Shown here: positions 1 to 11,539 of the stretch, piece after piece
How positions within the stretch are numbered: position 1 is the first letter of the stretch
Layout of the letters: every line of letters begins with the position of its first letter
Assembly: GCA_000969725.1 (NCBI GenBank)
Contig: JXSR01S041835.1
Length of the DNA: 33,763 nucleotides
Strand: one strand, 5' to 3'
Origin: Ophiothrix spiculata
Taxonomy: Eukaryota > Echinodermata > Ophiuroidea > Amphilepidida > Ophiotrichidae
Position numbers and translations under genes: made by a program
The notes under the pieces: generated by a model
What the model was told of the DNA's origin: nothing
Seen by the model: only the letters and a program-made list of their open reading frames with translations
Databases searched by the model: none

Positions 1-160
1 ACACCATGGCTGACCATGTTCAGCCATGCTTAAGCATGGTATACCATGGTGACACCATGGCTGACCATGTTCAGCCATGCATGGTTGACCATGGTCAAGC
101 CACCATGGCCAACCATGGTCAACCATGTCTTGACCATGGTTGACCATGGTTGACCATGCT
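1..160. repeat. CCATGG-rich short tandem repeat
   Basis: A run of variants of a roughly 10-base unit, TTGACCATGG, occurs with many CCATGG and CATGG cores in both orientations (each core is self-complementary). It is cut by the window start, so its true length is unknown. Confidence 0.85.
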
Positions 161-1056
161 AGCACGGTTAACATTTCGCCTAGGTAGCGTGACCGCAGTT
201 TTTCAAAACACCTCCTAAAGGGTGATTGTTTCTGAAGCCAAAATATACCCATTTTCCCCATTCAGAACCTAAATCGAGAATTTACCGTTATCATTTTAAC
301 ACTAGGGTTTGAAAAAGTACCCTATTTCTTGAAAATGAGCTAAAATGGCTGCTTTTGATACCCTAAACGGTATCACCTGATACACCCTCCTGTCCTCAAA
401 AACAACCCTAATTCACCTTTTTCTTGGCCACGCTATGCCTGCAGCATTATACACTCCTGGTCAAAACCTTTACCGTTCATCATTTGCGCCATATTTTTTC
501 GGATTTATATTTTGCATACATATATCTAAAAAACTCAACAAGAATTGCATTTAACGCATTTGAAAATATGGTGTGCTAAACATATTGTGTACTTTCTTCT
601 GCACATAATAAACGGAGTTTAAATACACAACTGCACATTTGTTGGAAAACTTATTACCTGAAAATGTTCTCTACGGCTTTACGGTGATAACCAGCATTGA
701 AAAATAAAAAAAACATAGGTACATATCAAAAAGTAGGTGTGGTGTATTTGTATATGGTCCAGGAAATCGGCCATTTTTATGTTTATTGAAGATCGAATAT
801 CAGAGGAAACATAAATTACTTGTATTGGATACATTAAGCACCTATAAAAAAAATGAATTTTTTCAGAGTCGTGGTAGTTTGATATAATTACGTTTTTGCC
901 CGTGCGCAAGGGTGCGCAAACACTTTTGACCGGGAGTGTATATCTGAGTGCCCCCCTGGGAATGCATTGGGCTAATTAAAAAAACTATCGTCTGAGAAAA
1001 TCTAATTTTTGTACTGAGTAAATCTTGGTTTTAACACATTTTTCACATTGGAACCT
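161..1056. other. Non-coding AT-rich stretch
   Basis: Only short chance open frames are present. No gene, RNA or clear repeat was recognised. Confidence 0.6.
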
Positions 1057-1185
1057 GGGCCCAAATTCATGAAACCCTGCTAACTCTAGTTGCCTGCTAA
1101 CTCTTTGTCTACATGTCAAAATTTGACAGGTAGACAAAGAGTTTGCAGCCAACTAGAGTTAGCAGGGTTTCATGAATTCGGGCCC
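1057..1185. repeat. 129-bp near-perfect inverted repeat (foldback/MITE)
   Basis: The two halves pair almost completely: the left arm begins GGGCCCAAATTCATGAAACC and the right arm ends with its complement (GGTTTCATGAATTCGGGCCC). The centre reads TCAAAATTTGA. No protein is encoded. It resembles short hairpin MITEs. Confidence 0.85.
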
Positions 1186-1855
1186 TGATTAATATGATAG
1201 AAGACACTTCAAAGGCAACGTTTCTGATGACATGATTTTTGACTTTCCTCAGCTTCAATGGCCTGTATCACAAAATATACTATGTTGATAAGGTAGCCAT
1301 TGATATGACAGGTCACATATAAGAAGGTTGGAATCAAATCAATCGATTTATCATGTTTATGATGTATTCTCTTGCAAATCTATGGGAATTTAGATTTAGT
1401 ATGTAGGTTCTTACGTCGTAGGCACCTATCGACTTATCAGAAAAGTCTCAGAAAAGACAAAATGATATATAGCTTTTGCAGACTGGTTTTTCATTTTGTT
1501 GTAAAACTAAAGCTTAACCTTTGATATAATCAGTCGGCTAATTAAATGTCAATGTCTTTAGTAGGCCTTTAGAAACAAGTATATTTTAGAAGAATTCATG
1601 GCCCATTTGAATTCTGAGAGCCATGCAATGTATCTTTAAAGTTCAATTTCACGAGTTATTACTTCATAACCATTAGTACAAGTAAAATAATACACAAGCT
1701 TCACACCCTGATTTACAAAAATTATGAGACTTTTTATTTTTCATTTTTAACAAGAAACAAAGCTCTGATTAGATTTAGACATCCAAGATATCGCACGCAT
1801 CATAAGTGTATGAGTGGTGTTTACCATAACAATATCCGTGTATTGTGACATGACA

Positions 1856-2071
1856 TACTGTAAACGCCAATATTTCCGCGCTCAGTAATTTTCGCGCTCA
1901 GTTGATTTTGGACCATTTCGCTCGTTTTTATTTTTGCGCATTGTCCGAGTACAGAATTCCATTTGCAACAATCCACATTTATTTTCGCAGTACATTTATT
2001 TTCGCGCTAATCTCATTTTTCGCGAAAAGCGCAAAAATAAATGTAGCGCAAAAAATACCACTTATACAGTA
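1856..2071. mobile_element. MITE-like element with TACTGTA termini and GCGC-rich arms
   Basis: The termini are TACTGTA at 1856 and TACAGTA at 2065-2071. The arms carry repeated TTTTCGCGC and TTTGCGC motifs in inverted orientation. There is no coding capacity; this looks like a non-autonomous DNA element. Confidence 0.65.
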
Positions 2072-2567
2072 TCCTTTTTTTCTTTTCCTTTATATTTGAA
2101 CAGTTTGAGCATAAAACAACATTTACAATTTCAAAAAACCACAATATTTGTTGATTTTTCGTAGTTATCACTCTAAAATTTTAAACATCCATATACAAAG
2201 CTACACAGGTCAGCAACTTTTATATTTACAAAAATATGCAGCATACTTTTGGTAATAAAACATATATAAAGCATTTGAACAAACAATTCACATTATATAT
2301 AAACATAAACATTTTTAGTCAAGTATTTATAACTCTGGTTAAAAACATACAGATCATTATAGATACAATTGTCCTGTCTGTACAAAATCTTAGCCGGCAT
2401 GCTTTTACCAGATCAGTATCCATTTATATACACATAAGTCTTCAGATATCATATGCTAAAATATTACAAAGTAAAACAGGTTGCCTTATGATAGGGATGA
2501 CAGCCTTCTAAAATAAAAATAATTAACTTTACAGGGTTGACATCCTACCAATGTCAAGTTAGTATAA

Positions 2568-3040
2568 GGACATACACCACCGAAATCACTCCACGTTTTG
2601 TGAAATGGTTTTATTTCCGGTATAAAAGTCCTCCATTTTTGCAGTACAGGGGTCCCTTTAGACACTTTTTTTATTTGATTTATGTGTCAAATTTGGGTTT
2701 AAACTAAAGATTGAAGTCCGCATAATACTTTGGCTATCCCAAAATTCGAAATTTTAGTCGTCACAAAAAAATAGTCCCTCGGAACGGTAAAATGGCGAGA
2801 TTGCGTTTTCAGGCCAAAATACGGGTAAAAAATAACAGGTGCTAACTTCAGGCTCCCGTAGCGCAAAAAGGAGATGGAAGACCACCCATACATAGAAACA
2901 TATATAAAAATTTGAAAAATTCCAATCCATTGATATATAGTTTATACCCAAAATATTGCCACAAAAGTCTTAAAACGAGCCCCAAAGACTAGGAATTTTG
3001 TATGTATTTCAATGGGAGGTTCAATTGGAGGTGTGTGTCC
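2568..3040. mobile_element. Putative terminal-inverted-repeat insertion within a minisatellite
   Basis: The ends GGACATACACCACC (2568-2581) and GGAGGTGTGTGTCC (3027-3040) are imperfect inverted repeats (12 of 14). The insertion separates one AGGGTTGACATCCTACC repeat unit at 2533 from the main array starting near 3061. No transposase is seen. Confidence 0.45.
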
Positions 3041-3060
3041 ATAACAGAGTTGATGTCCAA

Positions 3061-3351
3061 CCAGGGTAAAATTAATCAACTTTAGGGTTGACATCCTACC
3101 GAAAGTAAAATAAGTAACCTCACAGGGTTAAAATGATACCAAAGTAAAACAAATAACCACTCAGGGTCGACATCCTTCCAATGTGAAGTTATTAACCACA
3201 CAGGGTTAAAATCCTCTTTAAATGACATTAGTAAACTCAAGGGTTGACATCCTACCAGAACAACCCTGTAAAAGTATCATTACAGGGTTGACATGTTTCC
3301 CAAGTCAAATAAATAATATGATAGGGTTTACAACCTACCAAGTCAAATTGT
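3061..3351. repeat. Degenerate ~40-bp minisatellite
   Basis: About seven diverged units begin AGGGTTGACATCCTACC and continue with an A-rich AAAGTAAAATAAATAACC-type half. Starts are near 3083, 3124, 3163, 3202, 3240, 3284 and 3323, with a detached unit at 2533. Confidence 0.8.
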
Positions 3352-4400
3352 AAATTGGTAAATTGTTAAAGTTCTGCGGGAACGTTTTGTTTTTAACAAC
3401 TAATAAAAGAAATACATAATACTGTAAAATTGTAACCTTATTAACCACTGATAACACATTTTGATTTTTTGGATAGCTCCTAGGACTGACACCTTTTCCT
3501 GGCTAAAACAACAACAACATCTCAAAACACCTTATTTATGTTTCCAATGTACGTTCTTCATTTTCCTCACCTTTGCATAATTTTTTTGTAATGGCAGTGA
3601 CTCCTCATTCTATTCTAGTCTATAGCAATTCAAATCATGAAATATCAAATTAAATCTATTATTATTATAATGTCAGCTTGCTTTTGTAAAAAAAGACTCA
3701 AACATGGATTTGGTCAGGGTTTTAGGTCCAAACTGTCTTCTTTATCATCCAAAGGGTGCCAGATAACCTACTGTCTTGGGAAAATGACAGGTATGTTGAT
3801 TGAGATACTGTACTTCTTTAAAAGTACCTGGCTCTTAACCAGAGTTAAGATCATTTAGGCAGTTGTAACCCTTTGGTGATTTTATGTATGGTAGAGATTG
3901 TGATTATACCAAGCAGACTGGATATTTGAAGTGCTAGTCCAAGTTTATGCTCAGGTGAATCATTATGAAGGCCAAACAAAATTGGAGATTAATTGTACCT
4001 TCCTCCAGATGCATATTGCCACTCCCTAGTAGACCATAATTGGACCCCTTCCCCTTCCTGGTCCTTTCATATAGTTTGTTTCCAAATCTCACGTCACTAT
4101 GTTGTCAGTATAGATTTATGTTACTACTATACCTCATAAATATTTATTAGGAAACAACAAAATACAATTGGTCAGTTAAACCTGATGCGCATGACAGTAT
4201 TTTACATACTTCCCCCAAGTGCGCATAATGCCCACGTAGGGAAAAAATTGAAAAATTACCGCACCCCTACTATCGCACCCCAGTAATCATATCATTATCA
4301 GTTTGACATTCATACGGTGACTGAGAAGAATGGACATTTTCGGGTGATTTCTTGATGTGTTAACACAATTGTAAGTGAAATATTTATGAGATATAGTAAA
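3352..4400. other. Non-coding stretch, no recognised feature
   Basis: AT-rich sequence with only short open frames and no repeat structure that I could identify. Confidence 0.55.
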
Positions 4401-4567
4401 ACAAATACAATATGGTTTATTTTGAGAAATATTGACAATTCCAGATCCCTCGGTGTTGGATGCGAATGACTACTGCCCTCCGCTTCGCGTCAGGAAGTAG
4501 TCAAACGTATCCAACACCTTTGTATCAGTAATTTTCACTACTTCCCTCAATACCATGTTGTATTTGT
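4401..4567. repeat. Inverted-repeat element with CTCCGCTTCGCG loop
   Basis: The outer arms are ACAAATACAATATGG (4401) and CCATGTTGTATTTGT (to 4567). The inner arms are GGTGTTGGATGCG (4452) and CGTATCCAACACC (to 4518). The tip is GC-rich. This is a typical foldback MITE layout. Confidence 0.7.
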
Positions 4568-5010
4568 ATATTATTGCATTCAAAATCAGTTCAACTATTC
4601 ATATTGTGCCAAAAATGAATGGCACAATACATTATCCCAAAGAAATAGATACATGAATTGAATATGATTGAATTAAAAAAACCCAAATAAATTGAGTTGA
4701 ATTAAAGAGACCATGTAGGCCTGCAGGCCATGTAGGCCTTATCTGTTAAATAGGTACCTATGAAACAGCTATCAAAAAATATATATTTCTTAATTTCGTC
4801 ATTTTTACATAGCAATATACCCATCTCTGCTCCAGGCAGATGGTTCCAAGACTATGTACACTTACATACGCTGCTGGAATGAGGAAGAGATTGTTTTTCA
4901 AAAATTAAGTATGAAAATAGAATGTTATTTGTTGCATTTATCAAAGTTTAATACTTTTTGGTAATATGATTAATACAGATTCACTAATTAATGGTCGCAT
5001 ATATGTGAGC

Positions 5011-5106
5011 ATATATGTGACCAGTCATCTCAAACAAGTTGTAAATGCAGTTTCTTGTCATTTTCACTTTTTTAAATGTTATAAGGATTAAAATTACTCC
5101 TTGTTG
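5011..5106. repeat. Dispersed repeat, copy 1 (pairs with 12245-12347)
   Basis: It shares with the second copy the ordered blocks ATGTGACCA, GTAAATGCAG, TGTCATTTTCACT and ATAAGGATTAAAAT. It is diverged, non-coding and of unknown class. Confidence 0.7.
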
Positions 5107-5595
5107 AGCTTCACTCGGTATCCAGAAGCCAAGTTAAGGCCTGTCAAAGGTTGTCAGTAAGTAAAATATGAAACTGAGATAAACAGGCTCAAAGATCAGT
5201 AAGCCCTATATTTTCTGTTGATTTTCCTCAAAACATGCAGATATATTTCATATTTTCGATCATTTTCTTGAAATGAAACTTTGCATGTGTTTTGAAGTAA
5301 GCATAAGGATTGTGAATCTCTCAGAAAATCAATTTTAGGCAAATAATGACCTTGGCATGTATTTTCACCTATTGCACAAAATGATATTTGTTATATTTAC
5401 GGCTGTATAGAGACGAATGAACACATCAAAAAGTATCATTAAGTAATAAGTCTTATAGGTCCATGGTTCAATTCCAATTTTGGGACTTCGGTTTGGTTTG
5501 CCCAGTCTCGACCCCATGTGGAAAAAATACATTATCTGTCATGTCTTCTAGTAAACTAGTTTTCATTATAATATCCACCAAAAACACATATGTAG

Positions 5596-5762
5596 AAAGG
5601 AGATTCCAAACTACCTATACCGCCAAATGTAACGGCGGCAGCTGCCGTGGGGCTCAAATTGAGGGTATTTGGGTCAACTCAAGGTCAGCCAAAATCAACT
5701 TTAAATGCAGAAATTTGGTTGCAGGAAGTGGATGTCCGTGCAAATACTATATTGCGTGAATG
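5596..5762 (+). CDS. Possible plus-strand coding exon, product unknown
   Basis: This locally GC-richer block stays open in one frame for 55 codons between an AG (5594-5595) and a GTAAGC donor-like site (5763). The translation contains LPIPPNVTAAAAVGLKLRVF and ends with STLNAEIWLQEVDVRANT plus a few residues; I do not recognise it. A possible next exon starts after CAG at 6177-6179 and continues in phase to a stop at 6471, giving a Cys-rich tail. The acceptor tracts are weak and no start exon is seen, so this may be a chance open frame or a remnant. Confidence 0.2.
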
Positions 5763-6886
5763 GTAAGCAAAACCCGAGGCAAAGATACGTTTGTATTTTT
5801 AATATTCACGCAGTATGACGAGATAAGATGCCGATGGATCATTAATACCACCCAATTTGATCCTGATTTCAGAACAAAAATGGCGCCGAGTCTGTAATCA
5901 CCTGGTGATCAGATGATCATATCAATATAATCTTGTCATTACTTGATGTGGGACATGTGCTCTGCTTGTTATTTCAAAGAGCCGATACATCTGAAATATC
6001 TGGATACTGATAGTCAAACTTGTTTTATCTCCAATAAGGCAGAAAGATAAATATCTGACCACTTAAGTAGATGTATTTCCGTAACAGATGCATACTGTTT
6101 CCTTTACAGTCTACTCAAAAATTAGGTTGAATAAGTAGTTCTTTGATCGAACTTGAATGTCGGTATCAAAATATTTCAGTGAATGTACTTTCCTTGTCCG
6201 TCAAAGATGTTATTCATCAAGTTTTCTTGACAAAGTTCATGAGCCGTGCCAGTTGTGTTGTATATCATTTAGCACTGATTTGGAAATACAGAAGATCTGT
6301 GTTTACTCCATTAAAGCAACCCATATGATAGTCTTTATTTGTTTGTTTGTTTTGTTAACGGATGTGAATCGTACCAAATTGAGCTACGCCCAGCAGCTGA
6401 CAAATGTAGGACCAGGACGTTGTCGCCTAAGTGTCAAGTTACTCAACTCTGAACGATTCAGATGTAGTTAAGATTTTAAGGGCTGGTCGGATTTCATTGG
6501 TAATGAAAATTATTTGTAAAATTTGCCCTATGTGTAAACAAATTGTAGTGTTAGGGCATATATACCTGGAATGGATAACATGTTAATTTTTTTATTAATT
6601 TATTGTTATTGGTTATTGTTATTGCTAATGTCTGATTTATAAGCTCATTATGGTTGGTCAATGGGAAAATCTCTTGCCAATTCTTTTGGATTGGCATAAT
6701 ATCATCATCTGAAACCAAGGAATGTCATCTTGATGTTGATACTTTTAGTAACTTTGCATGAACAGTTAAGTATGGTATTGTTCTTGCTCATGTGAGGCAC
6801 ACCATGCCATATTTAAGAGGTACAACCTTCTGGTATTGTACCAATCATGTCTTTAATTATGCACTCAACAGAACTTTCCATTCTAG
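5763..6886. other. Largely non-coding stretch
   Basis: No established gene. The only item of note is the in-phase continuation of the exon-like block (6180-6471). It includes a hydrophobic stretch near 6325-6360 that could equally be a T-rich tract. Confidence 0.4.
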
Positions 6887-7090
6887 ACTATAGTCATCTG
6901 AAACAAACCTTTTCATTCTGGGCGGGATCAAATTGCATCGTGCGTGAACAACAAACCAATCAAGTCACGCAGCAACAGAACTGTCTAATCACGCGAGCTC
7001 ACGAGTATCGCATGAGTTGCGTTTGAACTTTAACCTCGGCGCACAAGACGCGTAAAAGTGAAAAGGTTTTCTTCACGCGACTATAATAGT
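6887..7090. repeat. CpG-rich imperfect inverted-repeat element
   Basis: The ends ACTATAGTC (6887) and GACTATAATAGT (to 7090), and the inner AACCTTTTCA and TGAAAAGGTTTT blocks, are inverted. The interior is unusually CpG-rich (GCGTGA, CACGCGAG, GACGCGT) against the AT-rich background. Confidence 0.5.
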
Positions 7091-7594
7091 GGGTACATCT
7101 TTGTGAATTAGCCTTTAACCTCTTGCACACTCCAAAACAATGTTTGCTGTATTGCACTCATTGCTCACATTTTTATGTGAGCTTTCAACATGCATCTGCT
7201 TTCTTTTTATCAACCCGACAAGTTATCAATTTCGGCTGCTATATAATTACACGGATCAATCGCACTTGAATTTCACTTCAAATTATTGTCACTGTGTATG
7301 TATTGTCAGTGATCATGTCAGTATATTTCAGACTCGCTGCGATTTATTACATCACATTTGCATAATGGCTACGGTGCTTCATTGCGACCAAAGTTGAATT
7401 AAATTCAACCGTTCATGACATATCATTGTAGTCAAAATGACAAGGTAATGAATATATCTGTTGATCAAGCTTAAGTGCTACAAAATTATCCAAGCACGAC
7501 AAGTTGTTATTGCGCACTAGGTATTTTGACATCATCGCTAAGTTGTAACCTGGGTTTGCAACCACCATGAGACAACCTATGAAACCAGCTTAAG
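7091..7594. other. Spacer 3' of the receptor gene
   Basis: AT-rich sequence with no recognised gene or repeat. Confidence 0.5.
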
Positions 7595-7600
7595 TTTATT
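7595..7600 (-). promoter_or_regulatory. Candidate poly(A) signal AATAAA for the receptor gene
   Basis: The canonical hexamer AATAAA lies on the minus strand about 100 bases past the TGA stop, with no earlier copy in the trailer. Its position fits a short 3' UTR. Confidence 0.55.
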
Positions 7601-7702
7601 TTAAAACTTCACCATAGATTTCTTCCAAGTCACACTTCCATGCCTGAATGGGTCGCATTGTGACATCTCAAATTCTCAAAAATAACTGTCACTCATTTGA
7701 TT

Positions 7703-8483
7703 TCACAACTGTGTGTCATCTTGAATTTTAAGAGTATTTCTCGGGTTCGCTCTCGGAAACAGTCTATCCGAGAATGATAGTGATCCCGAAGATCTTTCCA
7801 AGTTTGAAAATAACATTGATTGTCGATTTGAATCAAACGCATTCATGTACATCTCTCGATGCGGGGTCGATTGATTGGCTAAGTCAATCAGCATTACATC
7901 GTCCTGATTTGAAAACGTCGGCCTTCGCATGCTTCTGCGAATCATTTCGCCGGCTGATGACTGCGGCCTAGGTCCTGGCCGCCTTACTAAAAGATTTTCA
8001 TCTATGATTTCTTCTTCTTCTCGTTTCTTTTGCAAATGTTGGTAACAATACAAAGACATAACTAAAAGTACTAGCAGTATTAAACATCCGCCACCTATTG
8101 CGATTAATTGAACATTAAAAATGGACGCTAGACCGGAAGCCCCGGAAGAGGTTTCAGCCCAGATACAGTTCTGCTCTCCAATAGGGCTTTCTCCGCCATT
8201 GTTAAACGCCACAACACAAACTCTGTACGTAGCGTCATTTGAAAGTTTTTCCATGGTGTAAGAGCTGACCTGTGGATGGATGGGCATGCTTTTGACAACT
8301 GTTCGGTCGCCGACCTTGCTGTAGAGAATCCTGTAGCCTTGGATGTTAGCAAGTGAAGACCATGTTAGTGTTATCAGGTTGGCGTCCACTTCTAGGATTT
8401 TGACGGTTCCCGGCATCTCTGGTTTCCGGAATTGGCATTCTGGACCTCCCCATTTTTTGCGGCATTGGCATTCGTGTGTGTAT
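7703..8483 (-). CDS. LRR-Ig-EGF-FN3 transmembrane receptor, coding exon B (C-terminal)
   Basis: This exon completes the receptor (residues 825-1084). The acceptor is a pyrimidine-rich tract ending TATTCAG at 8490-8484. The first base (A, 8483) completes the AA left by exon A as AAA (Lys825), so the phase matches exactly. The exon then supplies the last three EGF cysteines (830, 832, 841), a fibronectin type III domain (about 847-937, core Trp866 and the Tyr911 strand), a hydrophobic transmembrane helix (about 951-972), a basic and acidic juxtamembrane stretch (KKREEEE) and a ~112-residue cytoplasmic tail. The tail has an RRSMRRPT phosphosite-like motif and ends DDTQL, a class I PDZ-binding pattern (T-x-L). 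This implies anchoring by a PDZ scaffold, as in LRFN/SALM proteins. The stop is TGA at 7705-7703. The open frame extends upstream to 8536, but that part is intron. Confidence 0.93.
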
Positions 8484-8600
8484 CTGAATAGGGAAACAAA
8501 ACAAGACCAACAAACAGTTTTATAAGTTTGGTACATTTTTTGTGGTAATGTTATAATAGTAATACTAATAATAATCTTTTGAAATTATCGGCCAATGAAG

Positions 8601-8970
8601 CCTTAAAGGGGCAATTCATGATCCACTTTTCACCCTCAAGGTCACCTCTATCAAACCCGAGTTTTTTAGCTTATAAGAATCGTCAAATGGTATCTGTTAC
8701 GATCCCCAAACCATTCTTTCATACGTGCTTGCATTTTTGAGAAAAGTGAGAAAATGTGTCATTTTCTAATTATTGTCGGGGCCCCGACAGTAATTACAAC
8801 ACAGTAGCCTATGGGGATTTTCAAAATGCTGAAAAGCTTGTAACTTGGAAACGAATGGTTGGAATCAAGTGAAATTTTCAGTATATATTTATGATGTACT
8901 CTTCTTCTTATTTAGCTAGAAAACAGGCGAGGTTTTTGTCACATCAAAATCATGAATTGCACCTTTAAGG
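8601..8970. mobile_element. MITE with TTAAAGG termini and central GGGGCCCC palindrome
   Basis: The termini CCTTAAAGGGGCAATTCATG (8601) and CATGAATTGCACCTTTAAGG (to 8970) are inverted repeats. A nearly perfect 30-bp spacer-free palindrome (8767-8796, core GTCGGGGCCCCGAC) lies near the middle. There is no ORF. It is related in layout to elements at 26969, 29331 and probably 13551. Confidence 0.8.
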
Positions 8971-9110
8971 TCTCTTTTTTTAAATAGGTCAAATGATTCA
9001 GATGAGTGTGTAAAATCTGATTTCAGGAGAAAATGATTGTCCTGTATTACATAAGTCAAAGTACATGTACCTGCTTCTTCAGATTGTGTGGCTAAGCCAT
9101 ACGGATAAAT

Positions 9111-9185
9111 GGATTAAAGGATTAGTAGTGAACGAACCAACTCAAGAATGTAGGACTGTAAGATAATTAAAAGGGGCACAAAATT
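9111..9185. repeat. Dispersed repeat, copy 1 (pairs with 10343-10415)
   Basis: Shared blocks with the second copy, in the same order and orientation, are GATTAAAGGATTA, ACTCAA, GTAGGAC and AAGGGGCACAAA. Non-coding. Confidence 0.65.
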
Positions 9186-9830
9186 GGTCGTTTCAGAACA
9201 GATGACACTTTGAAGTGTGTATCTATTGCAAATAACCTCATATTGCAATACAACAAAACTTGTTGCAATGGGTTGTTGCAAAAAATAGTTGAATCTAATC
9301 AAACAGAATGTGTGTTGCTTCAACCAAAATAATAGGAGAATTGATATATCGGCCAGTCATGTTGTCTGCAAAGTTTTTTTCAAGAGTGACTTTCTTCTTT
9401 GGGCCGTCATGACAGATATTTCAAAACTATACTCTATAAACCTTGAGGTATACATGTACAGTAAGCAACCAGACTCTGTTACAATATCCATAGCATATTC
9501 CTTGTAGTCTACAACATTGTCAACTGTTTTTTTGTTTTGTAAGAGACTAGCAATAATTGATTAGGATTGATTTTAAGATCAAATCACTGCGTATTAATAT
9601 ATTTTGTGCATGAATCTTTAATTATTTTGGTATTATTTTTGACCAGTTTTGTTGCTACTGCATGGACAAACCTTGAACAAAAGTTTATTTTCAAGAGTAT
9701 TTCGTGAGTTGAGTGTGTTGTTGTGATTTGTAACTTGAACTACGGACTACTTTATTTCCCCTGTATGGTCATATTGGTTTATGGTCATTAATTGGCTGCT
9801 TACTGCAAACTTTAAGATTTATAGTATATA

Positions 9831-10016
9831 CAGTAGAAACTCATTATAACGAAGTTGCTGGGACAGACAAATTACTTCTTTTTATCCAAAATTTCGTTAT
9901 ATCAGGGTTTTTAAAACAATAAAAAACAAAAGAAATTAGTAAAATGGTACAGGAAAATTACTACTTTATAACAGGGCTTTTCTTATATCAGATTTCGTTA
10001 TAATGAGTTTCTACTG
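9831..10016. mobile_element. Pogo/Tigger-like MITE
   Basis: The 186-bp element begins CAGTAGAAACTCATTATAAC and ends with the inverted complement (GTTATAATGAGTTTCTACTG), flanked by TA on both sides. CAG-starting termini with the TTATAACGAA motif and a TA target site are characteristic of pogo/Tigger elements of the Tc1/mariner superfamily. The interior is too short for a transposase, so it is non-autonomous. Confidence 0.85.
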
Positions 10017-10247
10017 TAGCTTTGAAATTGAAATAGATGTCTCACCAGTATGTCAGGTCAACTCAACTCAAGTCAAATCAGAGTATTTATTGTCAAAATA
10101 TTTGATTAATGGAGCACTTGGTTTTTTTTAAATATACTTATTTTATAAGAGAATAAATAATAAGTGAAATATATTTCAGAAGAAAATGTTGACATTGTTA
10201 CATAATTAGAATTACATGTCTTGTTGTTATATAATTAGTAGAATTTA

Positions 10248-10338
10248 TTATGTAATTTTTAGAATATAACTGTTCCGTAAGATTCTTGTTTTTAAGTTAT
10301 GTAATTATTAGAATATATCTGTTCTCCAAGATTCTGTG
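10248..10338. repeat. Two-unit tandem duplication (~48 bp)
   Basis: The block TTATGTAATTTTTAGAATAT, followed by ACTGTTCCGTAAGATTCT, is repeated at about 10297 with a few changes (TATGTAATTATTAGAATAT, CTGTTCTCCAAGATTCT). Confidence 0.7.
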
Positions 10339-10342
10339 TATA

Positions 10343-10415
10343 GATTAAAGGATTAATTGACAACAAACTGACTCAACTGTAGGACATTTGGTTAATCAAG
10401 AAGGGGCACAAAGTT
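10343..10415. repeat. Dispersed repeat, copy 2 (pairs with 9111-9185)
   Basis: Direct-orientation diverged copy of the repeat 1.2 kb upstream, sharing GATTAAAGGATTA and AAGGGGCACAAA. Confidence 0.65.
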
Positions 10416-10622
10416 AGCATAGCTAAGTATAAGAATAGGTACAATATTCTTTAAAGGATTTTAGACCTTAATTAGATAGTATTTATCTAATGCCTCCAAT
10501 TGGGCTTAAGAATACGGAAAACGGAAAGAAATAAGGAAATGGGAAACCAGTACATGCATCTAGTTAGATTGCAACTTGTATTTTGTAAAACATGTGTGAT
10601 TTGAAAATTGCCACACAGTGGT

Positions 10623-10640
10623 GGGGGGGGGGGGGGGGGG
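10623..10640. repeat. Poly(G) tract, 18 G
   Basis: Uninterrupted G run in an AT-rich context. Its length is liable to sequencing error. Confidence 0.95.
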
Positions 10641-10679
10641 TGCAATCAAATTTGAAATGATAGGTATGTCCAGTGCCAA

Positions 10680-10930
10680 ACTGGGATCTATTAGGGGTCT
10701 ACTGAACTGATTTTTAACAGAAAATGGGCCTCTGAAACTGATTTTAGAGGGTCTAATTAACTGAAATATTTTGCCAAAACTTAGACCCATCTGAAAAATT
10801 TTCACAATTTTTGATCAATTTATGTAGCTGGAGCTAAAATGTTGTATTTTTTTTCAAAAGGGGAGTCTAACGAACTGAATCATACTGAAAATGGGGATCT
10901 GATGGGCGGCCTGGAGGCCTGAAAAGAGGG
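10680..10930. repeat. Degenerate GGGTCT-type repeat, block 1
   Basis: Spaced recurrences of GGGGTCTA..GAACTGA-like units (for example near 10693, 10748, 10860 and 10894). They resemble the GGGTCTTTC units at 11550-11880 and, inverted, the GACCCC units at 26190-26530. Confidence 0.5.
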
Positions 10931-11030
10931 TCTTGACCACTGGACATAGGTTCCCTGCTCATACATGTGAGTGAGCCACCCAGCCCCTGGGCTTTGATCA
11001 AGATCTTTAACATGAGAGAGAGAATGACAC

Positions 11031-11323
11031 CCTGGTCACATAAGCCGCAAGAAGCCTCAATGCCGCAACACCGATATGACACTGGTGAATGCTTGCAATG
11101 CGTGGTCAGACACCGGTGGTTATGGGACCATAAGTGAAGACATCGTATACAAGCCGCAAGGTTTTTACACAGAATTAAATTCTTGCGGCATGCTTCCGGC
11201 ATCTCTACGATTCACAGACACCGTTCGGACACCGGCTAGGCGCCAATATCGGTGCAATATCGGTGTCTGCTGAATTGACGCCGTAAACACATCGTAACCT
11301 TGCCGCAAGGTTATGTGACCAGG
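11031..11323. mobile_element. GC-rich MITE with CCTGGTCACATAA termini
   Basis: CCTGGTCACATAA at 11031 and TTATGTGACCAGG ending at 11323 are perfect 13-bp inverted repeats. The interior carries several CCGCAAG and CTTGCGG motifs and ATATCGGTG and CACCGATAT blocks in both orientations. It encodes no convincing protein. Confidence 0.75.
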
Positions 11324-11539
11324 CTATTCTAAAGGTTGTCAATTAATCATAACATTGCCTTGAATGAAGCAGAACAGCCACCTTGTAAGGGAAGTTCCCA
11401 TAAACTTGTTAAACTGATGAAGCAGGCTAGTGTTGACCATCTTCTGTTCAGATAATGTTATCAGTCCTTCCCTTTGAAAAGGTCTTGCCCAGGGGAGGGG
11501 GGCACTCATAAATGATGAAATTGCTGTACAAGTGTCACC

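Noticed and set aside
3061-3351. CRISPR array
   Set aside because: Units are degenerate and tandem, with no conserved repeat plus unique spacers, and the genome is eukaryotic.
5463-5759. 98-residue ORF with several cysteines
   Set aside because: It overlaps the better exon-like frame, which is shifted by one base, and its N-terminal half looks like random AT-rich translation.
8128-8352. Additional ORFs overlapping the receptor exons (for example 8128-8352, 18481-18759, 19038-19265)
   Set aside because: Shadow frames of the well-supported receptor coding exons, with no domain content.
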